This document shows, in pieces, positions 27,476 to 37,855 of a stretch of 64,000 nt of DNA. Each line of letters starts with the position of its first letter. Position 1 is the first letter of the stretch. Origin of the DNA: a virus. The notes under the pieces are model-generated. The model did no database searches. It was not told where the DNA came from and saw nothing but the letters and a program-made list of their open reading frames with translations. The DNA is taken from IMG/VR virus record IMGVR_UViG_3300018080_000014, positions 1 to 64,000 of that record; one strand, written 5' to 3'. A program made the translations under genes and the position numbers.

Positions 27476-29211
27476 TCGCTTTTCACCTTCGAGGTGTTTG
27501 ATTTTATTACTCCAACATTTGATGGCATTCCGGTTGCCACAATATATGCATAGAATGCAGCCCATCCAGCCAAAGTTGGTCCGCCACCAGCGGTAGTGGC
27601 TGCTACTACGGCTGTCCACCATGGAGATAAGACTGTTGTATCCACTATATCGGTAACACGGGCGTTTTTTAATGATGCTGCTGCACCGAGATTTATGGCG
27701 GGGCCTTCCACGGTAACTTCACTGCTGGCATTTATTCTTATTTTACCATCACTTGCTACTTCTATGTAATTACTATCATCGACATGGATCGTGATGTGCG
27801 AATCCTTATCCAGTTCCAACCACATTCCTGTTGCCGTCGTTGGATCAGGCTTGGATTCGGCGTCATCCGGGTCATCTGCTTCCAGTTTTACACTATTGGA
27901 TTTCACCAACCATGTCTCTTCTTGCTCATCGAAATACAGTGATCCTTTCTCCATCCTTAAATAAAAGTCTTTCGGCTCGCATTCCGGTACAACGTCATCT
28001 TTCTTCCATATGGAGTTCCCAATCATGGAAAATCCCTGTAACCTATCGGTGGAAAATACCATATTGCGTTGCTTGTCGTACACGGGAAACCGCATCCCTA
28101 TCCCGTTCCCGGCGAACGGGCTAGACCATATGACGTTTTCTATTTGCTGTCCTTCATAAAATTCTATTTCCTGTGGATCCAGTGTCTTTGTTTTCTTATC
28201 CACGTTGAAAAGGACTCTTGTTTTTTCTCTCCATGCATCTCCAATTTCCTCGTCACTAATACTGGCATCTCCCAGCATTATTTTTGGAGTTTCTATCCAG
28301 TCACCGTGTTTTATGTCAATCGCTTCCATCAATGCGCGGGTTGCCGTGTGATTGTTCTTGATGCATATGCCTATGGATTCTTTCAGTCCCCTTCCATTCT
28401 CCCCGTATATTCCTTTTATTATTTTCCACGTCACGCCCTTGTACACGAGAGACGATCCGACGATGAATGATGGCGATCCTTCGAGGATAAACGACATGAA
28501 TAGCCTGCCGCCATACGAGAAATATTTCACCTTGTTATTGAGTATTTCCATCATGTCATCAATAAAATATGGTCTCGCTGGACACTTGTACCCGAGAGTG
28601 ATGCTCCCGCTAAATGGATCACAATACCATTCCATGTCGTTCTGTGCCACGAGATCATCTATGATTTCACCGATACATCTGGAACCATCGTTTACCACGG
28701 AATCGTAGTTATATATTCCAGATTCGGAGGCAAGATTCTCAACTGTTGGTGCCAAGTCAGGATTAATGGAAAATGCCGCTTTCACCATTTCCCTGACGAG
28801 CTCGAATATACCAATCGGCTTGCCAAACTTTTTGGAGAATATGATCTTGTTGCGCATGGTCCATACAGATTCAGGTATAGCATTTATCCTAAAGTGTGCC
28901 ATTTCACCATTCACTCTTTGTGGTGAAAAAACAGTATTAAGCACGCGCGCCTTTATTGGAATTTCACCATATGATCTTATCCATATCGGATCGCCTGCTG
29001 ATAGGCTCTTGATGGCATCCTCGTCGTAATCAAATACCATTATTGATATTTTACCACCATCAAACCCATACCTCGTCTGCACGATGTACTCGTTCCTATT
29101 GCCGACCACGTTCGTCATCCCAATGATCTCGCCACTATCGAGATCCTTGGCAGGTATCTTTACCTCGAAATCTGCTATTTTCCTTTCCTTGCTTTCATCT
29201 TCCACGCTCAT
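27472..29211 (-). CDS. Baseplate hub-spike fusion (gpD/VgrG-like hub with gpV-like spike)
   Basis: 579 residues. The N-terminal two thirds have the order of late-control-D/gp27-like hub proteins. The C-terminus has spike-type repeats (DSHITIHVDDSNYIEVASDG, KIRINASSEVTVEG) of a gpV/VgrG triple beta-helix needle. It caps the tail tube and pierces the host envelope. Confidence 0.75.
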   Translation of the reverse strand: MSVEDESKERKIADFEVKIPAKDLDSGEIIGMTNVVGNRNEYIVQTRYGFDGGKISIMVFDYDEDAIKSLSAGDPIWIRSYGEIPIKARVLNTVFSPQRVNGEMAHFRINAIPESVWTMRNKIIFSKKFGKPIGIFELVREMVKAAFSINPDLAPTVENLASESGIYNYDSVVNDGSRCIGEIIDDLVAQNDMEWYCDPFSGSITLGYKCPARPYFIDDMMEILNNKVKYFSYGGRLFMSFILEGSPSFIVGSSLVYKGVTWKIIKGIYGENGRGLKESIGICIKNNHTATRALMEAIDIKHGDWIETPKIMLGDASISDEEIGDAWREKTRVLFNVDKKTKTLDPQEIEFYEGQQIENVIWSSPFAGNGIGMRFPVYDKQRNMVFSTDRLQGFSMIGNSIWKKDDVVPECEPKDFYLRMEKGSLYFDEQEETWLVKSNSVKLEADDPDDAESKPDPTTATGMWLELDKDSHITIHVDDSNYIEVASDGKIRINASSEVTVEGPAINLGAAASLKNARVTDIVDTTVLSPWWTAVVAATTAGGGPTLAGWAAFYAYIVATGMPSNVGVIKSNTSKVKSE

Positions 29212-31250
29212 ATGCCATACCTTGGATGTATGAAAAATACCTTTATACCAGCATAATCGTCAGTGAGTTTTATGCTATGCACGTACATGTACGTTTCTTC
29301 AAGCACGGGCTTGTCTATCGAGTAAAAATCACCGTCATTGTAGGATGTCCATATTGGAACGGAATCGTTGTTTCCAATAAAATACACGATACCTTCCTCT
29401 ATATCAAGTTCCCTGTTACCACGCACGAACATCACGTGGAAAGGACTCTGGTAACTGCTGCTAAACATCTCGAACTTGAACTCGCAACTATATGGCAGAG
29501 ACACCTTCAACGATCCATCTTGCATCACGTCCCCGTACACTGAACATATCGTGATGCCCTTGTACAGCATTTGCTCGAATATCTCCTGCCTGTTTTGTGG
29601 AGATACAACAAACACGTCCTGCAACGATTCGTCATATTCAAGGGATATTCCAAACTTTAAAAGCACGAGCATTTCCCTGCCCCTATCTGTCAAATGTTTG
29701 GATGCCTCACCAACCTTGGAAGAGAAGTCGTACTTCGATTCCGTGGAATACCTTGTCGCGGTCGTGCTTGACGTGTACTTCATTTCCTGTGTGAGTAAGT
29801 ATCCAGCTGGTTTTGAATTATCTGGCAAGTATGAAGGAGGCACTATCGTGTCAACATCCTTGCACTCGCTTATTGCGGTGGTATTCGTGGGTCCGAAAAT
29901 GCTTTGGTTTACCATGTTTGAAATGCCAAATAACCTCGATGCTATTGGATCAGATGAAATCAACTTTCCAAGTCCAAACTGCCACATGTAATACGATGTC
30001 CACCCGAGCCTCCAATAGAAATTGATCCTTGATAGCATTTTCTCCCCGCTTGCCCTGTCATCGGGTACCGTACCGGTGTAAAAATGCGCGACCTGCGTGG
30101 AACCGTACACGTCTATCGATTGCTTGACGATGGATTCCTTTATCGCTTCTTCCTCCTTTTCCAGCATATCGGCAACTTCATCCTCGGTAAATCCCGTTGC
30201 CACTCCTTCACTAAGCAATTCCTTGATTGCCCTACCAGTCTCACCACCTGACGTGTAAGGCTTCCCCTGATCATCGAACTTTATGGACGTGTCTGCCGTG
30301 TTGATTCCCCTGACGTTGTATCTCTTGATCAGCGTGGTTTTTGATTCCGATGTTTCGAGCAAGAATCTTTTTGGCGGCTCTATGAACCGCCTGAGAAGGA
30401 GATGCACCGTGATGCCATCCTTTCCATTCTCTGCCACGTTTTTCCTCCATATGAGTGTCTGGATGAACATCTCCCTGAATATTTCTTCCTCGCATATCAC
30501 GTCGAAGGTCTTGTGCATCAATATGCGCTCGTTCCTGACCATCTTGCCCGTTTCCTTGAAGTACGTGCCAGATCTAAACTTGTCGGCCGTGAGCGTCACA
30601 TCAGATGCTCCAGTAACCTTTTGGCTGGTCTTCAACTGGTATAGTGGGTTTCCACCATAACTACCAAGTTGAACAGGACCGCCAATATTTTGCAGGATTG
30701 CCCCGGAAGGACCGGTAGTATACGTGACTGCTGATTGGACCACTTGTGGAATGATGATACCATTGCTTCCTATCGCATTGTCTACCGTTCCTTGTAACAA
30801 TGTCCTGCCTGTTTCAGATTTAGGTGTCCGGTCTTCCACGGGCCTGCGCTTGAATGTCGCGGTACCACGCAGGTACAGCTGTTCGAGCGCGTGTAACCAC
30901 AAGAATCTTGTTGGGCCATCTATGCGTATATCAATCCTGATGGACATGTTGTCGCCTTCTTGGAAGGCCATGAAATGTCCACCAATAGATCTGAAATTAA
31001 GCAACTTATCAGACTTGGCAACTTCAATATTCTGCACGGCATATAAAGGAAACACGTGCAGCATAATGTCTGGAGTAAGCTGCAATCTTCCACCAGCAGC
31101 AGCATCCGCCAAGGCAAGTGCAGACCATGTTGCTATTTTACCAAGCAATCCTCCTACTTCATTGAGACTAAAACTCGCTGGCATTATGTTTCCAAATTTC
31201 CATACTGGCGTACTAAGTATTGTACCAGATACCGCTGCGCTTATTGCCAT
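29208..31250 (-). CDS. Tail protein between tape measure and hub
   Basis: 680 residues. Lies directly downstream of the tape measure and upstream of the hub, the position of LysM/hub-adaptor proteins. The first 200 residues include beta strands (MSIRIDIRIDGPTRFLWLHA); the rest is mixed. No lysozyme or peptidase motif seen. Probably a tail-tube initiator or hub adaptor by position. Confidence 0.6.
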   Translation of the reverse strand: MAISAAVSGTILSTPVWKFGNIMPASFSLNEVGGLLGKIATWSALALADAAAGGRLQLTPDIMLHVFPLYAVQNIEVAKSDKLLNFRSIGGHFMAFQEGDNMSIRIDIRIDGPTRFLWLHALEQLYLRGTATFKRRPVEDRTPKSETGRTLLQGTVDNAIGSNGIIIPQVVQSAVTYTTGPSGAILQNIGGPVQLGSYGGNPLYQLKTSQKVTGASDVTLTADKFRSGTYFKETGKMVRNERILMHKTFDVICEEEIFREMFIQTLIWRKNVAENGKDGITVHLLLRRFIEPPKRFLLETSESKTTLIKRYNVRGINTADTSIKFDDQGKPYTSGGETGRAIKELLSEGVATGFTEDEVADMLEKEEEAIKESIVKQSIDVYGSTQVAHFYTGTVPDDRASGEKMLSRINFYWRLGWTSYYMWQFGLGKLISSDPIASRLFGISNMVNQSIFGPTNTTAISECKDVDTIVPPSYLPDNSKPAGYLLTQEMKYTSSTTATRYSTESKYDFSSKVGEASKHLTDRGREMLVLLKFGISLEYDESLQDVFVVSPQNRQEIFEQMLYKGITICSVYGDVMQDGSLKVSLPYSCEFKFEMFSSSYQSPFHVMFVRGNRELDIEEGIVYFIGNNDSVPIWTSYNDGDFYSIDKPVLEETYMYVHSIKLTDDYAGIKVFFIHPRYGI

Positions 31251-32797
31251 TAAAATTCATCATCTCCTCTTTTCAACACGGACTTGTACTTTATGCTCTC
31301 TTCATCTGATGATTCCAATATACTTTTTATTGCTTGCTTTACCATGTCAATTATTCCAGAGCGTATCTTGGTATTGTTATCTTCAAGCATTTCCTTGAAG
31401 TTTATCCTCGATTCTTCCAGCTTCTCTTCCACGATTGTCGTGTTATGTTCCGTGATGCGCTCCACGATGCTCTCCCTGTCTATCTCGGATATTTCCCTTA
31501 TCTCAGGCGTGGCCTCTTCCACGAACCGCTCCACGACTTCAGTTGTCCTACCAAACTGGAATGGTGTAGTTCTTGTTTCTATTGGCACTTTCTTGCCAAA
31601 TAGTTCCACGGCTTCTGGTTTTGCCGTCACGGCGTCAATTATCATCTCCACTCTCTGGCCGAGCTGTGATATTAATTCCATGGATGCGACGACATCCCTT
31701 GAAAGATCTGAAAACGAGTAGGAACTCGAATCCTTGAGATCGTAAATGGAATCCTGCACGCTGGTAAAGTATTCATCAATGTGTTCCATGGGGAATGGAT
31801 CAGGTGCGTTGTCGATGATGATATTCCCGATACCACCAATGGCCAGCTTTAGTTCCGTGAACCGTGGGACAAGTAATTCTATTTCTCGCGATATTGCTGC
31901 TAATTCCTGCTGATATTGTGGCAAGTTTTCTATGCTCGTGGAAATCTCACCAAGTTCCTCGTCATATTCTGGCAATCCTTCTATGCTATCAATTATTTCT
32001 TGGAATTTATCAGCATAATCTGGAATATCTATGTCCTTTATGTTCCTCTTTATGGTTTCCAACCTGCCAGTGTAATCCTTTATTTTTATGTTGCTTATTT
32101 TCCTGCGTATAGTATCTAGCCTATCCGTGTAATCCGGTATATCTATATCATCTACCTTGTTGCCAAGCTCGTCAAACTCACCATCGTATACCGGAATGTC
32201 TATCGCACCTATCTGCCTTGATATTTCCTCAAGTTCTGCGTGGTATCTTGGAATCTTACCGAACTTTCCGGCTATTTCTTCGAGTTGTTCCGTGTAATCC
32301 TTTGGTTGTGGCACGTTTGCTATGTCTTCCGATAATATCTCGAACTCGTCGGAATAATCCGGTATTTCTATCCCTTCTATCTTGCTACCAAGATTGCTTA
32401 TCCTCGTTGCCACGCCACGTATCTTGTTCTTTATGTCCTGCGCACTTTCCAGTATCTTGAGCCTCACGGATGCCACGCTTGATTCAAGTGCTACCAGTAT
32501 ATCATCCTTTATTTCCGTGAAATCAGTTTCCTCTCCCACTACCTCGTTGATCGTGCCAAGTGTTTCCATCATTCCCTTGACATCACCAAGAACGGTTTCC
32601 ATCCTCTCGTTTATCTGCGTGACGCCCGCCTCCTCCAGCCCAACCCGTATCTCGATTTCCTTCTTCCTATCGAGATCCTTGAATTGCTTTGACTTGGTAA
32701 TCTTGTCTATCTGTTGTAGCGATTTTACCAGCGCATTGAGATTACCCGGATCAGGGCTATCAACTTTCAGGGACACGCTTGTTTCGTCTATGGACAT
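31250..32797 (-). CDS. Probable tape measure protein with 19-residue repeats
   Basis: 515 residues, almost wholly helical. Residues 145-309 contain about nine tandem 17-21-residue units of the form IPDYxxxLxxIxxxI. It sits between the chaperone-like gene and the hub modules, where the tape measure is encoded in myoviruses. At about 1.5 angstrom per residue it would specify a tail near 75 nm. No transmembrane segment or peptidase domain is evident. Confidence 0.7.
   Translation of the reverse strand: MSIDETSVSLKVDSPDPGNLNALVKSLQQIDKITKSKQFKDLDRKKEIEIRVGLEEAGVTQINERMETVLGDVKGMMETLGTINEVVGEETDFTEIKDDILVALESSVASVRLKILESAQDIKNKIRGVATRISNLGSKIEGIEIPDYSDEFEILSEDIANVPQPKDYTEQLEEIAGKFGKIPRYHAELEEISRQIGAIDIPVYDGEFDELGNKVDDIDIPDYTDRLDTIRRKISNIKIKDYTGRLETIKRNIKDIDIPDYADKFQEIIDSIEGLPEYDEELGEISTSIENLPQYQQELAAISREIELLVPRFTELKLAIGGIGNIIIDNAPDPFPMEHIDEYFTSVQDSIYDLKDSSSYSFSDLSRDVVASMELISQLGQRVEMIIDAVTAKPEAVELFGKKVPIETRTTPFQFGRTTEVVERFVEEATPEIREISEIDRESIVERITEHNTTIVEEKLEESRINFKEMLEDNNTKIRSGIIDMVKQAIKSILESSDEESIKYKSVLKRGDDEF
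31871..32365 (-). repeat. Protein-level tandem repeat in tape measure gene
   Basis: Encodes about nine degenerate units with consensus I/L-P-x-Y-x(3)-L/F-x(2)-I-x(3)-I. The DNA copies have diverged, so the repeat is old and maintained at protein level. Confidence 0.75.
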
Positions 32798-33476
32798 TTT
32801 GCCTTATCTCCTCCCATTTTTGCACCATGTCTACTTCCTCCTCTGACATGGGTTTTAATGGCGTCATTCCAATACCTTTCATCAATTCTTCCATACTACT
32901 ATACTCATTCTTGGTATCTTTCAAGTACTTGTGTGATTCATGGATAAACGTCAATTGTAGCTTGGTATGTTTACCAAGCTCTGCAAGTGGAACATTCAAA
33001 TTCCAGTATGCCTTTGCCAGTATTTTCCCGTTCTCGGTTTCTATCTGCGATGCCATGCGTTCCTTCCCGTACACGCTCAATTTCAACACCGCGCTGGCAA
33101 GTTTTTCTATCTCGAAGTACGAGTCCGGGTGTTCCAGTATCTTTACGCCCAAGGGGATTCCTGACCCATCCACGTGTTGCCATTCCTCTCTTTGGAAATC
33201 CTTTAATGCGTGGTAGCATATCCATAAAGATATGTCATAATACACGCTACTCGCCTCCTCCAAGGCATCCTTGGTTACACTAATTTCTGGAATGATCCTG
33301 AACCGCATGTGCTTTACTATCGATTTTGCTTCTGGAGAAAGGCGTTTACACGTGCGATTGAGCACGTCCCTTGTTTCAAGATTGGTCAGGGGACGGTACT
33401 TTACCGGGCCATATTTGGAATAAAAAAAAGAATGAAGGTCTATTCCCTTCAATATGGCATCTACTAAATCCACCAT
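32760..33476 (-). CDS. Tail assembly chaperone candidate
   Basis: 238 residues from ATG 33476, which shares a base with the tube stop. The frame is open further upstream within the tube gene, but that part would be antisense-like filler. Lies between tube and tape measure, the usual place of assembly chaperones. Helical (DALEEASSVYYDISLWICYH). No slippery frameshift sequence was noticed. Confidence 0.6.
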   Translation of the reverse strand: MVDLVDAILKGIDLHSFFYSKYGPVKYRPLTNLETRDVLNRTCKRLSPEAKSIVKHMRFRIIPEISVTKDALEEASSVYYDISLWICYHALKDFQREEWQHVDGSGIPLGVKILEHPDSYFEIEKLASAVLKLSVYGKERMASQIETENGKILAKAYWNLNVPLAELGKHTKLQLTFIHESHKYLKDTKNEYSSMEELMKGIGMTPLKPMSEEEVDMVQKWEEIRQNVHRRNKRVPES

Positions 33477-34036
33477 TACGTGTACGTACCTATGTTTGTC
33501 GGTTTTCCTGTCGTGGAGAAGAACCCGTTTCCTATATAGTGGAAGACGCCACCCTGCGCATACGCGAATTTTGTCCACACGTATGGCACAGCTGCATAGA
33601 CTCTTCCATCCATTCCGTATGATTTGCCATATGGTTCAACCTTGCATCCGACAAGTATCTCGTTTCCCGGAATCCATTGCCCGCGGGAAGGGTTCTCCGT
33701 GGAATTAAGTTCCGCTACCTTGAGATCGAAGTACTCATCGGATTTGGCAAGCCATCGCAAGAATCTATAGACATCATCCAATTCGGATACAAGTATTCTC
33801 CCGTTTTTGTTTGTTGGTGCTTTTGTTCTTAACCCCAAGCTCCATTTGCTAAGACCGTGTATGTGCTCATGTGGATAGCCGATGCCATCGACGGATATTT
33901 CCTCGACAACTGCTGCGACGATTTCTGGATCTGGTGCAGCACCTGCTACCAGATCCATTGCAGATGGATATGCTATCGTCCATTTAAGCTTGGTGTTATT
34001 CGTGTAGTTTATTGGAAAATTGTTTGCTTCTGACAT
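33476..34036 (-). CDS. Tail tube protein
   Basis: 186 residues. Directly follows the sheath gene with a TAATG-type join, as tubes do in contractile systems. Size and beta-rich nature (HGLSKWSLGLRTKAP; VAELNSTENPSRGQWIPG) fit a gp19-like tube. Assigned mainly by position. Confidence 0.7.
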   Translation of the reverse strand: MSEANNFPINYTNNTKLKWTIAYPSAMDLVAGAAPDPEIVAAVVEEISVDGIGYPHEHIHGLSKWSLGLRTKAPTNKNGRILVSELDDVYRFLRWLAKSDEYFDLKVAELNSTENPSRGQWIPGNEILVGCKVEPYGKSYGMDGRVYAAVPYVWTKFAYAQGGVFHYIGNGFFSTTGKPTNIGTYT

Positions 34037-35565
34037 TAGAAGTTCACCTCACCAAGGTTTGATAGCTCTATTCGTTCGGTATTGGTTCCCCACCTGTATA
34101 CCACCGCGATGTTTTCCCAGATACCGGATTCAGCAGCAGTCTGTATCACGATTTCATCCGACGCGCTCTTGTTTCTCTTCGTCATGTACGGCATGATTGG
34201 TATCTCGATGCTTACCAGCCCGTCATGCCACCCATTCAACTGCGCTTGTTCCATGTATGCAGTTATGGCAGCTTGCAGCTTGTATCCACCATTCACGTCG
34301 TACCGTATGACTCCAGAAAGTATAAGCGCGAGGAGATTCGCTTCGAGAAGATGCTTTATCTGGTATCGACACCGAACGTTGTTTATCCATTTCTGGACAC
34401 CAATACCAAACGTGTACCCGTAATTTAGCCACGAGTTTTCCACGAGATGCGATGCCTTGACAATTGTCAAGATCCTCGCTTGCTTGAACGCGAGCTGCAG
34501 TGCCTCGCTCTCGTATGCCTCGATTGCGGTTGTTGGTATTGTACCCAGAACATCGTCCCTGACGCCATTCTTTCGTATCATGGCTGCTAACACGGCAGCC
34601 CCGTCGAAATCCCCCCTGTACCCATCTCCAGTTGTGGGAGTTTGCCTGAATGATGGTACCATGACGTTTCTCGTTTGTCCAAAATCACTTTGGCGGAGAT
34701 CTTGCCATTTATTTGTTGCACCATAACTTGTCCCACTATCACCAGGTTTGGCATTCGCAGGCAAGCTGCAAATAGCCTGCCTATAGAACCCGCTACCAGA
34801 TGACTGGTTACAGAAAGCAACTAATTCCTTGTAATCATCGACGAGACTCGCACCACCATATATCCCTTCTGCTGGTGCAGATCCTGTCATCCTACCATGA
34901 TCATACGCGAGGCTTGCGAATTGCGCATCCACTTGTCGCAGTACCTTGAACGCATCTGCAATTCCACTCGTCGTGTACGTCATGGTAACGATGTCAATTT
35001 CATCATTAACCTGCTGGTAATTACCAGCAGCATTGCGTGGATATGTCGCCTTGAAGGTGATCTTTCCAGTTTTTAACCCGGTGTCATCCTCTTCCTCGTC
35101 ATATCCGCCAGCATCTTGTGTTACTGGTGCTCCGCCGTCGTATGATACCTTTACATTTGTTATGGTGGAAACCGGACCTATCTCCGACCTCCATTCAGAC
35201 AAGCTTCCTGCTCTTATTGCTGGCTCATCCGTGTATGTTCCTCCAGAATCAGTGGTCTTGAACCTGTAAACGTATATAAATGCGGCATCCGCTCCCAGTC
35301 CAGCTTCCTCATTATAATAATCCTTTATCCACTTTGCCAGTGGTGTATTGGAAATTGTACCGTTGTATGCGCTTTCAAATTCAGCATACGAGCTTATTCG
35401 CATTACACGCTTGCTATCAAGACCAGAACCAGACACGGGGCCAGATAGGGAGAGAAACTTGGCGTCATTGTCATCGTCATATCCAACAACGATGGCATTT
35501 GCTCTGCCGGCACGAACCGGTCCCGGTGATGGTGGGGTTTCATTTACTCTAACATATAGACTCAT
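34036..35565 (-). CDS. Contractile tail sheath protein
   Basis: 509 residues. Sheath-family features: an N-terminal strand (SLYVRVNETPPSPGPVRAG), GTIPTTAIEAYESEALQLAF in the core, and the C-terminal domain with NNVRCRYQIKHLLEANLLAL and DGLVSIEIPIMPYMTK. A GGAGGT ribosome site precedes ATG 35565. Its presence defines a contractile (myovirus) tail. Confidence 0.85.
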   Translation of the reverse strand: MSLYVRVNETPPSPGPVRAGRANAIVVGYDDDNDAKFLSLSGPVSGSGLDSKRVMRISSYAEFESAYNGTISNTPLAKWIKDYYNEEAGLGADAAFIYVYRFKTTDSGGTYTDEPAIRAGSLSEWRSEIGPVSTITNVKVSYDGGAPVTQDAGGYDEEEDDTGLKTGKITFKATYPRNAAGNYQQVNDEIDIVTMTYTTSGIADAFKVLRQVDAQFASLAYDHGRMTGSAPAEGIYGGASLVDDYKELVAFCNQSSGSGFYRQAICSLPANAKPGDSGTSYGATNKWQDLRQSDFGQTRNVMVPSFRQTPTTGDGYRGDFDGAAVLAAMIRKNGVRDDVLGTIPTTAIEAYESEALQLAFKQARILTIVKASHLVENSWLNYGYTFGIGVQKWINNVRCRYQIKHLLEANLLALILSGVIRYDVNGGYKLQAAITAYMEQAQLNGWHDGLVSIEIPIMPYMTKRNKSASDEIVIQTAAESGIWENIAVVYRWGTNTERIELSNLGEVNF

Positions 35566-35568
35566 GGT

Positions 35569-36216
35569 TTATACCTCCGCCAGTACCAGGGCGTATTCCC
35601 AGTCCTGTTCATTGTAATCGCTTTTCGCATCTATCGTCACGCCTCTTGTTGGTAACCCGAATGTTTCTTCATCATCCTCTACTTGTGACCAAATATCCAC
35701 GTACCTGATCCAAAATCTGAGGAATCTGTGGGACACCATTTCACTACGCAGGTGAGGTGTTATCTCCTTGTTAACCCATCCACGGCTGTAATCAATCGAG
35801 CCGCGATAATTGATGAGTATCCTGTCCCAATACTTGCGAACACGGGAAATCACCAATCTCATTATGGATTCCGAGAAGAATCGTGGATTCACCCGCCTCG
35901 ATTCTATATTTTGTTCCTTTGATCGTATGGTTATCTGAACCTCGACAGTCATCTCCTGTGAGAACAGGTGATACTGCCCACGTTCAGGGTCATTCACCAC
36001 CTTTAGTAAATCTGACACGTGCCTTCTACTGATCATTTCGCCCCTGAACTCCACGGCAATGGTGCCATCACTACCAGTGCGCCGCTTGTCTTCAAAGGCT
36101 CTCATGGAAACCGAGTTGAAGGTCTCGTTGTTGACTACATATGGTTGATCATGGAGAGCGTCCACCAGTTCTATCTTGCATGCCTCGCTAAGCAATTGAG
36201 TTCGCCTCCACGTCAT
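35569..36216 (-). CDS. Neck/tail-terminator-like protein
   Basis: 215 residues lying just upstream of the sheath. EMTVEVQITIRSKEQN and FWIRYVDIWSQVED are strands consistent with tail terminator folds. Overlaps the preceding gene by 29 nt. Assigned by position and general character. Confidence 0.55.
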   Translation of the reverse strand: MTWRRTQLLSEACKIELVDALHDQPYVVNNETFNSVSMRAFEDKRRTGSDGTIAVEFRGEMISRRHVSDLLKVVNDPERGQYHLFSQEMTVEVQITIRSKEQNIESRRVNPRFFSESIMRLVISRVRKYWDRILINYRGSIDYSRGWVNKEITPHLRSEMVSHRFLRFWIRYVDIWSQVEDDEETFGLPTRGVTIDAKSDYNEQDWEYALVLAEV

Positions 36217-37855
36217 CGAGCAACCGTTCCGATTCCAATACCAGTCCTTCTTTTAAACCAAATGTTGAAAATGAAAACGCGGCAAGAGCCTCGTTAACAT
36301 CCATTTTGTTTTTATAATCAATTTGATTATTCCACATGGTTGATATTCTACCAAAATAAAAACTGGCTCCACTTGGCACGTCATATCTTAGCGTGCTCGA
36401 TATCTTCGCAGCTGGTAGCACCCAGTTCCCACTACCACCTCCTTTATACACCCCGCATTGGTCACTGACATGCCACGTACCATCCTCGTTTTGCATCACT
36501 TCCCAATGAAATCCATCCGCGGAATCGAGGTACGCGCGCACCCTGAGGATATACCCGGGTAGTGGTGAAAACCCATCACCAAAGACAATGCTCCTGAACT
36601 GCGTGTCATAATACCTGAACCCGTAAACAGTGTCCCAGATTGTAATGATGCGAACATTGTCATCGGAATCTATGATATTGCCAACATAGTAATAGTATGT
36701 ACCTCCGGCATGTGGACCATTCTGTGTCGTGAATTCGATGTAATGTGTTCCATCAAATGTCTGCGGACTTGGTGATTGTGGAAACGTGTAAATAGCGCCA
36801 ACATTATTCGCGAGCGTATTTCTACGGAAATATAACCAATTTCCATTTGGATTTGACACGACATCAAGCACATTATCACCAATAGCATATGGTATTTCCC
36901 ACTGTTCACTTGCCTGTGGCTCGAATGGTCCAAGCTCGTATGACGAGAAATCCTCCTGCATCCCATCCTCGCACATGAAGCCAGTTTCTTCCACCTCCGT
37001 CACGGTGGTCGATTCCATGGTATCCATGTTAGTTATCGTGAGTGAAGCCTGCCCAAGAAGAGGTGTGATTACCAAATCTATCTTGTACGTCGTATCTTGC
37101 TCTATTTCAAATGGTCCATAGTACATCTTCCCAAGATATGCTTGCCATAGCATGACAAACGTTGCATTATCAATGCCGATTTCCCGTCCTCCATAATCAA
37201 TCCCGTACAACCCGTTGCTAAGAGCAGTACTTCCAGTAGAGAACTTGTACGAGATCTTCAGGGCACATGATGATAAAATATTAAGAATGGGAATGGTCGC
37301 GATGCCGCTTTCATCATAATCACCGGTCACCATCTCCAACTGTCCACCAGATTGCACGATGCTCCTTACGCCCGAATCATCGTACTGCGGATCTTGTATC
37401 ACCCACTTCTCGGGCACAGGGACGTCATCTGAAAAATCGTATGCCTTTGAGAGTACCGGGGCAGGATCGGTCGTTCTTTCCAAGAAAATGATGCACGTTC
37501 GTTCCTCGTCCATGTGTATATGATCGACGTGTCTAAATATCACGTCGCCGATAAATGCTCGTGTAAATGGTAGTCTGGTTCCTATTGGTAAATTGTATTT
37601 TATAAGTTGACTGTAAGGCACGTGAATCCGTTCTGTACCATGATATGACAAGCCCTCCTCCATAGGCATTTCGCGCCTGTGTGGTGATATTACTGGATTC
37701 ACGGCAAGTACACTAAAAACAATGGTGGGAATCTTCCGTGTATAAAGCCCACCTTCATCTCTCTCGCGTGGAGGAGACGCTTCTATCTCCAAGTAAATGG
37801 GGGTTTTCTTGTTGCGTCTCGCTGCTATGTGTCGAAGTAGCAAGTCTTGAAGCAT
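36188..37855 (-). CDS. Neck-associated protein with two ConA/LamG-like domains
   Basis: 555 residues. An N-terminal 140-residue part is probably the anchor. Two lectin-like domains follow: one from about YDFSDDVPVPEKWVIQ and one from about EDFSSYELGPFEPQASEQW, each ending in a predicted beta-sandwich. Encoded between connector and tail-terminator genes, so it may form collar whiskers or neck decorations that bind sugars. Confidence 0.6.
   Translation of the reverse strand: MLQDLLLRHIAARRNKKTPIYLEIEASPPRERDEGGLYTRKIPTIVFSVLAVNPVISPHRREMPMEEGLSYHGTERIHVPYSQLIKYNLPIGTRLPFTRAFIGDVIFRHVDHIHMDEERTCIIFLERTTDPAPVLSKAYDFSDDVPVPEKWVIQDPQYDDSGVRSIVQSGGQLEMVTGDYDESGIATIPILNILSSCALKISYKFSTGSTALSNGLYGIDYGGREIGIDNATFVMLWQAYLGKMYYGPFEIEQDTTYKIDLVITPLLGQASLTITNMDTMESTTVTEVEETGFMCEDGMQEDFSSYELGPFEPQASEQWEIPYAIGDNVLDVVSNPNGNWLYFRRNTLANNVGAIYTFPQSPSPQTFDGTHYIEFTTQNGPHAGGTYYYYVGNIIDSDDNVRIITIWDTVYGFRYYDTQFRSIVFGDGFSPLPGYILRVRAYLDSADGFHWEVMQNEDGTWHVSDQCGVYKGGGSGNWVLPAAKISSTLRYDVPSGASFYFGRISTMWNNQIDYKNKMDVNEALAAFSFSTFGLKEGLVLESERLLDDVEANSIA

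Noticed and set aside
32760-33476. Programmed frameshift in the tail chaperone
   Set aside because: No slippery heptamer or second overlapping frame with chaperone-like extension was noticed between the tube and tape measure genes.
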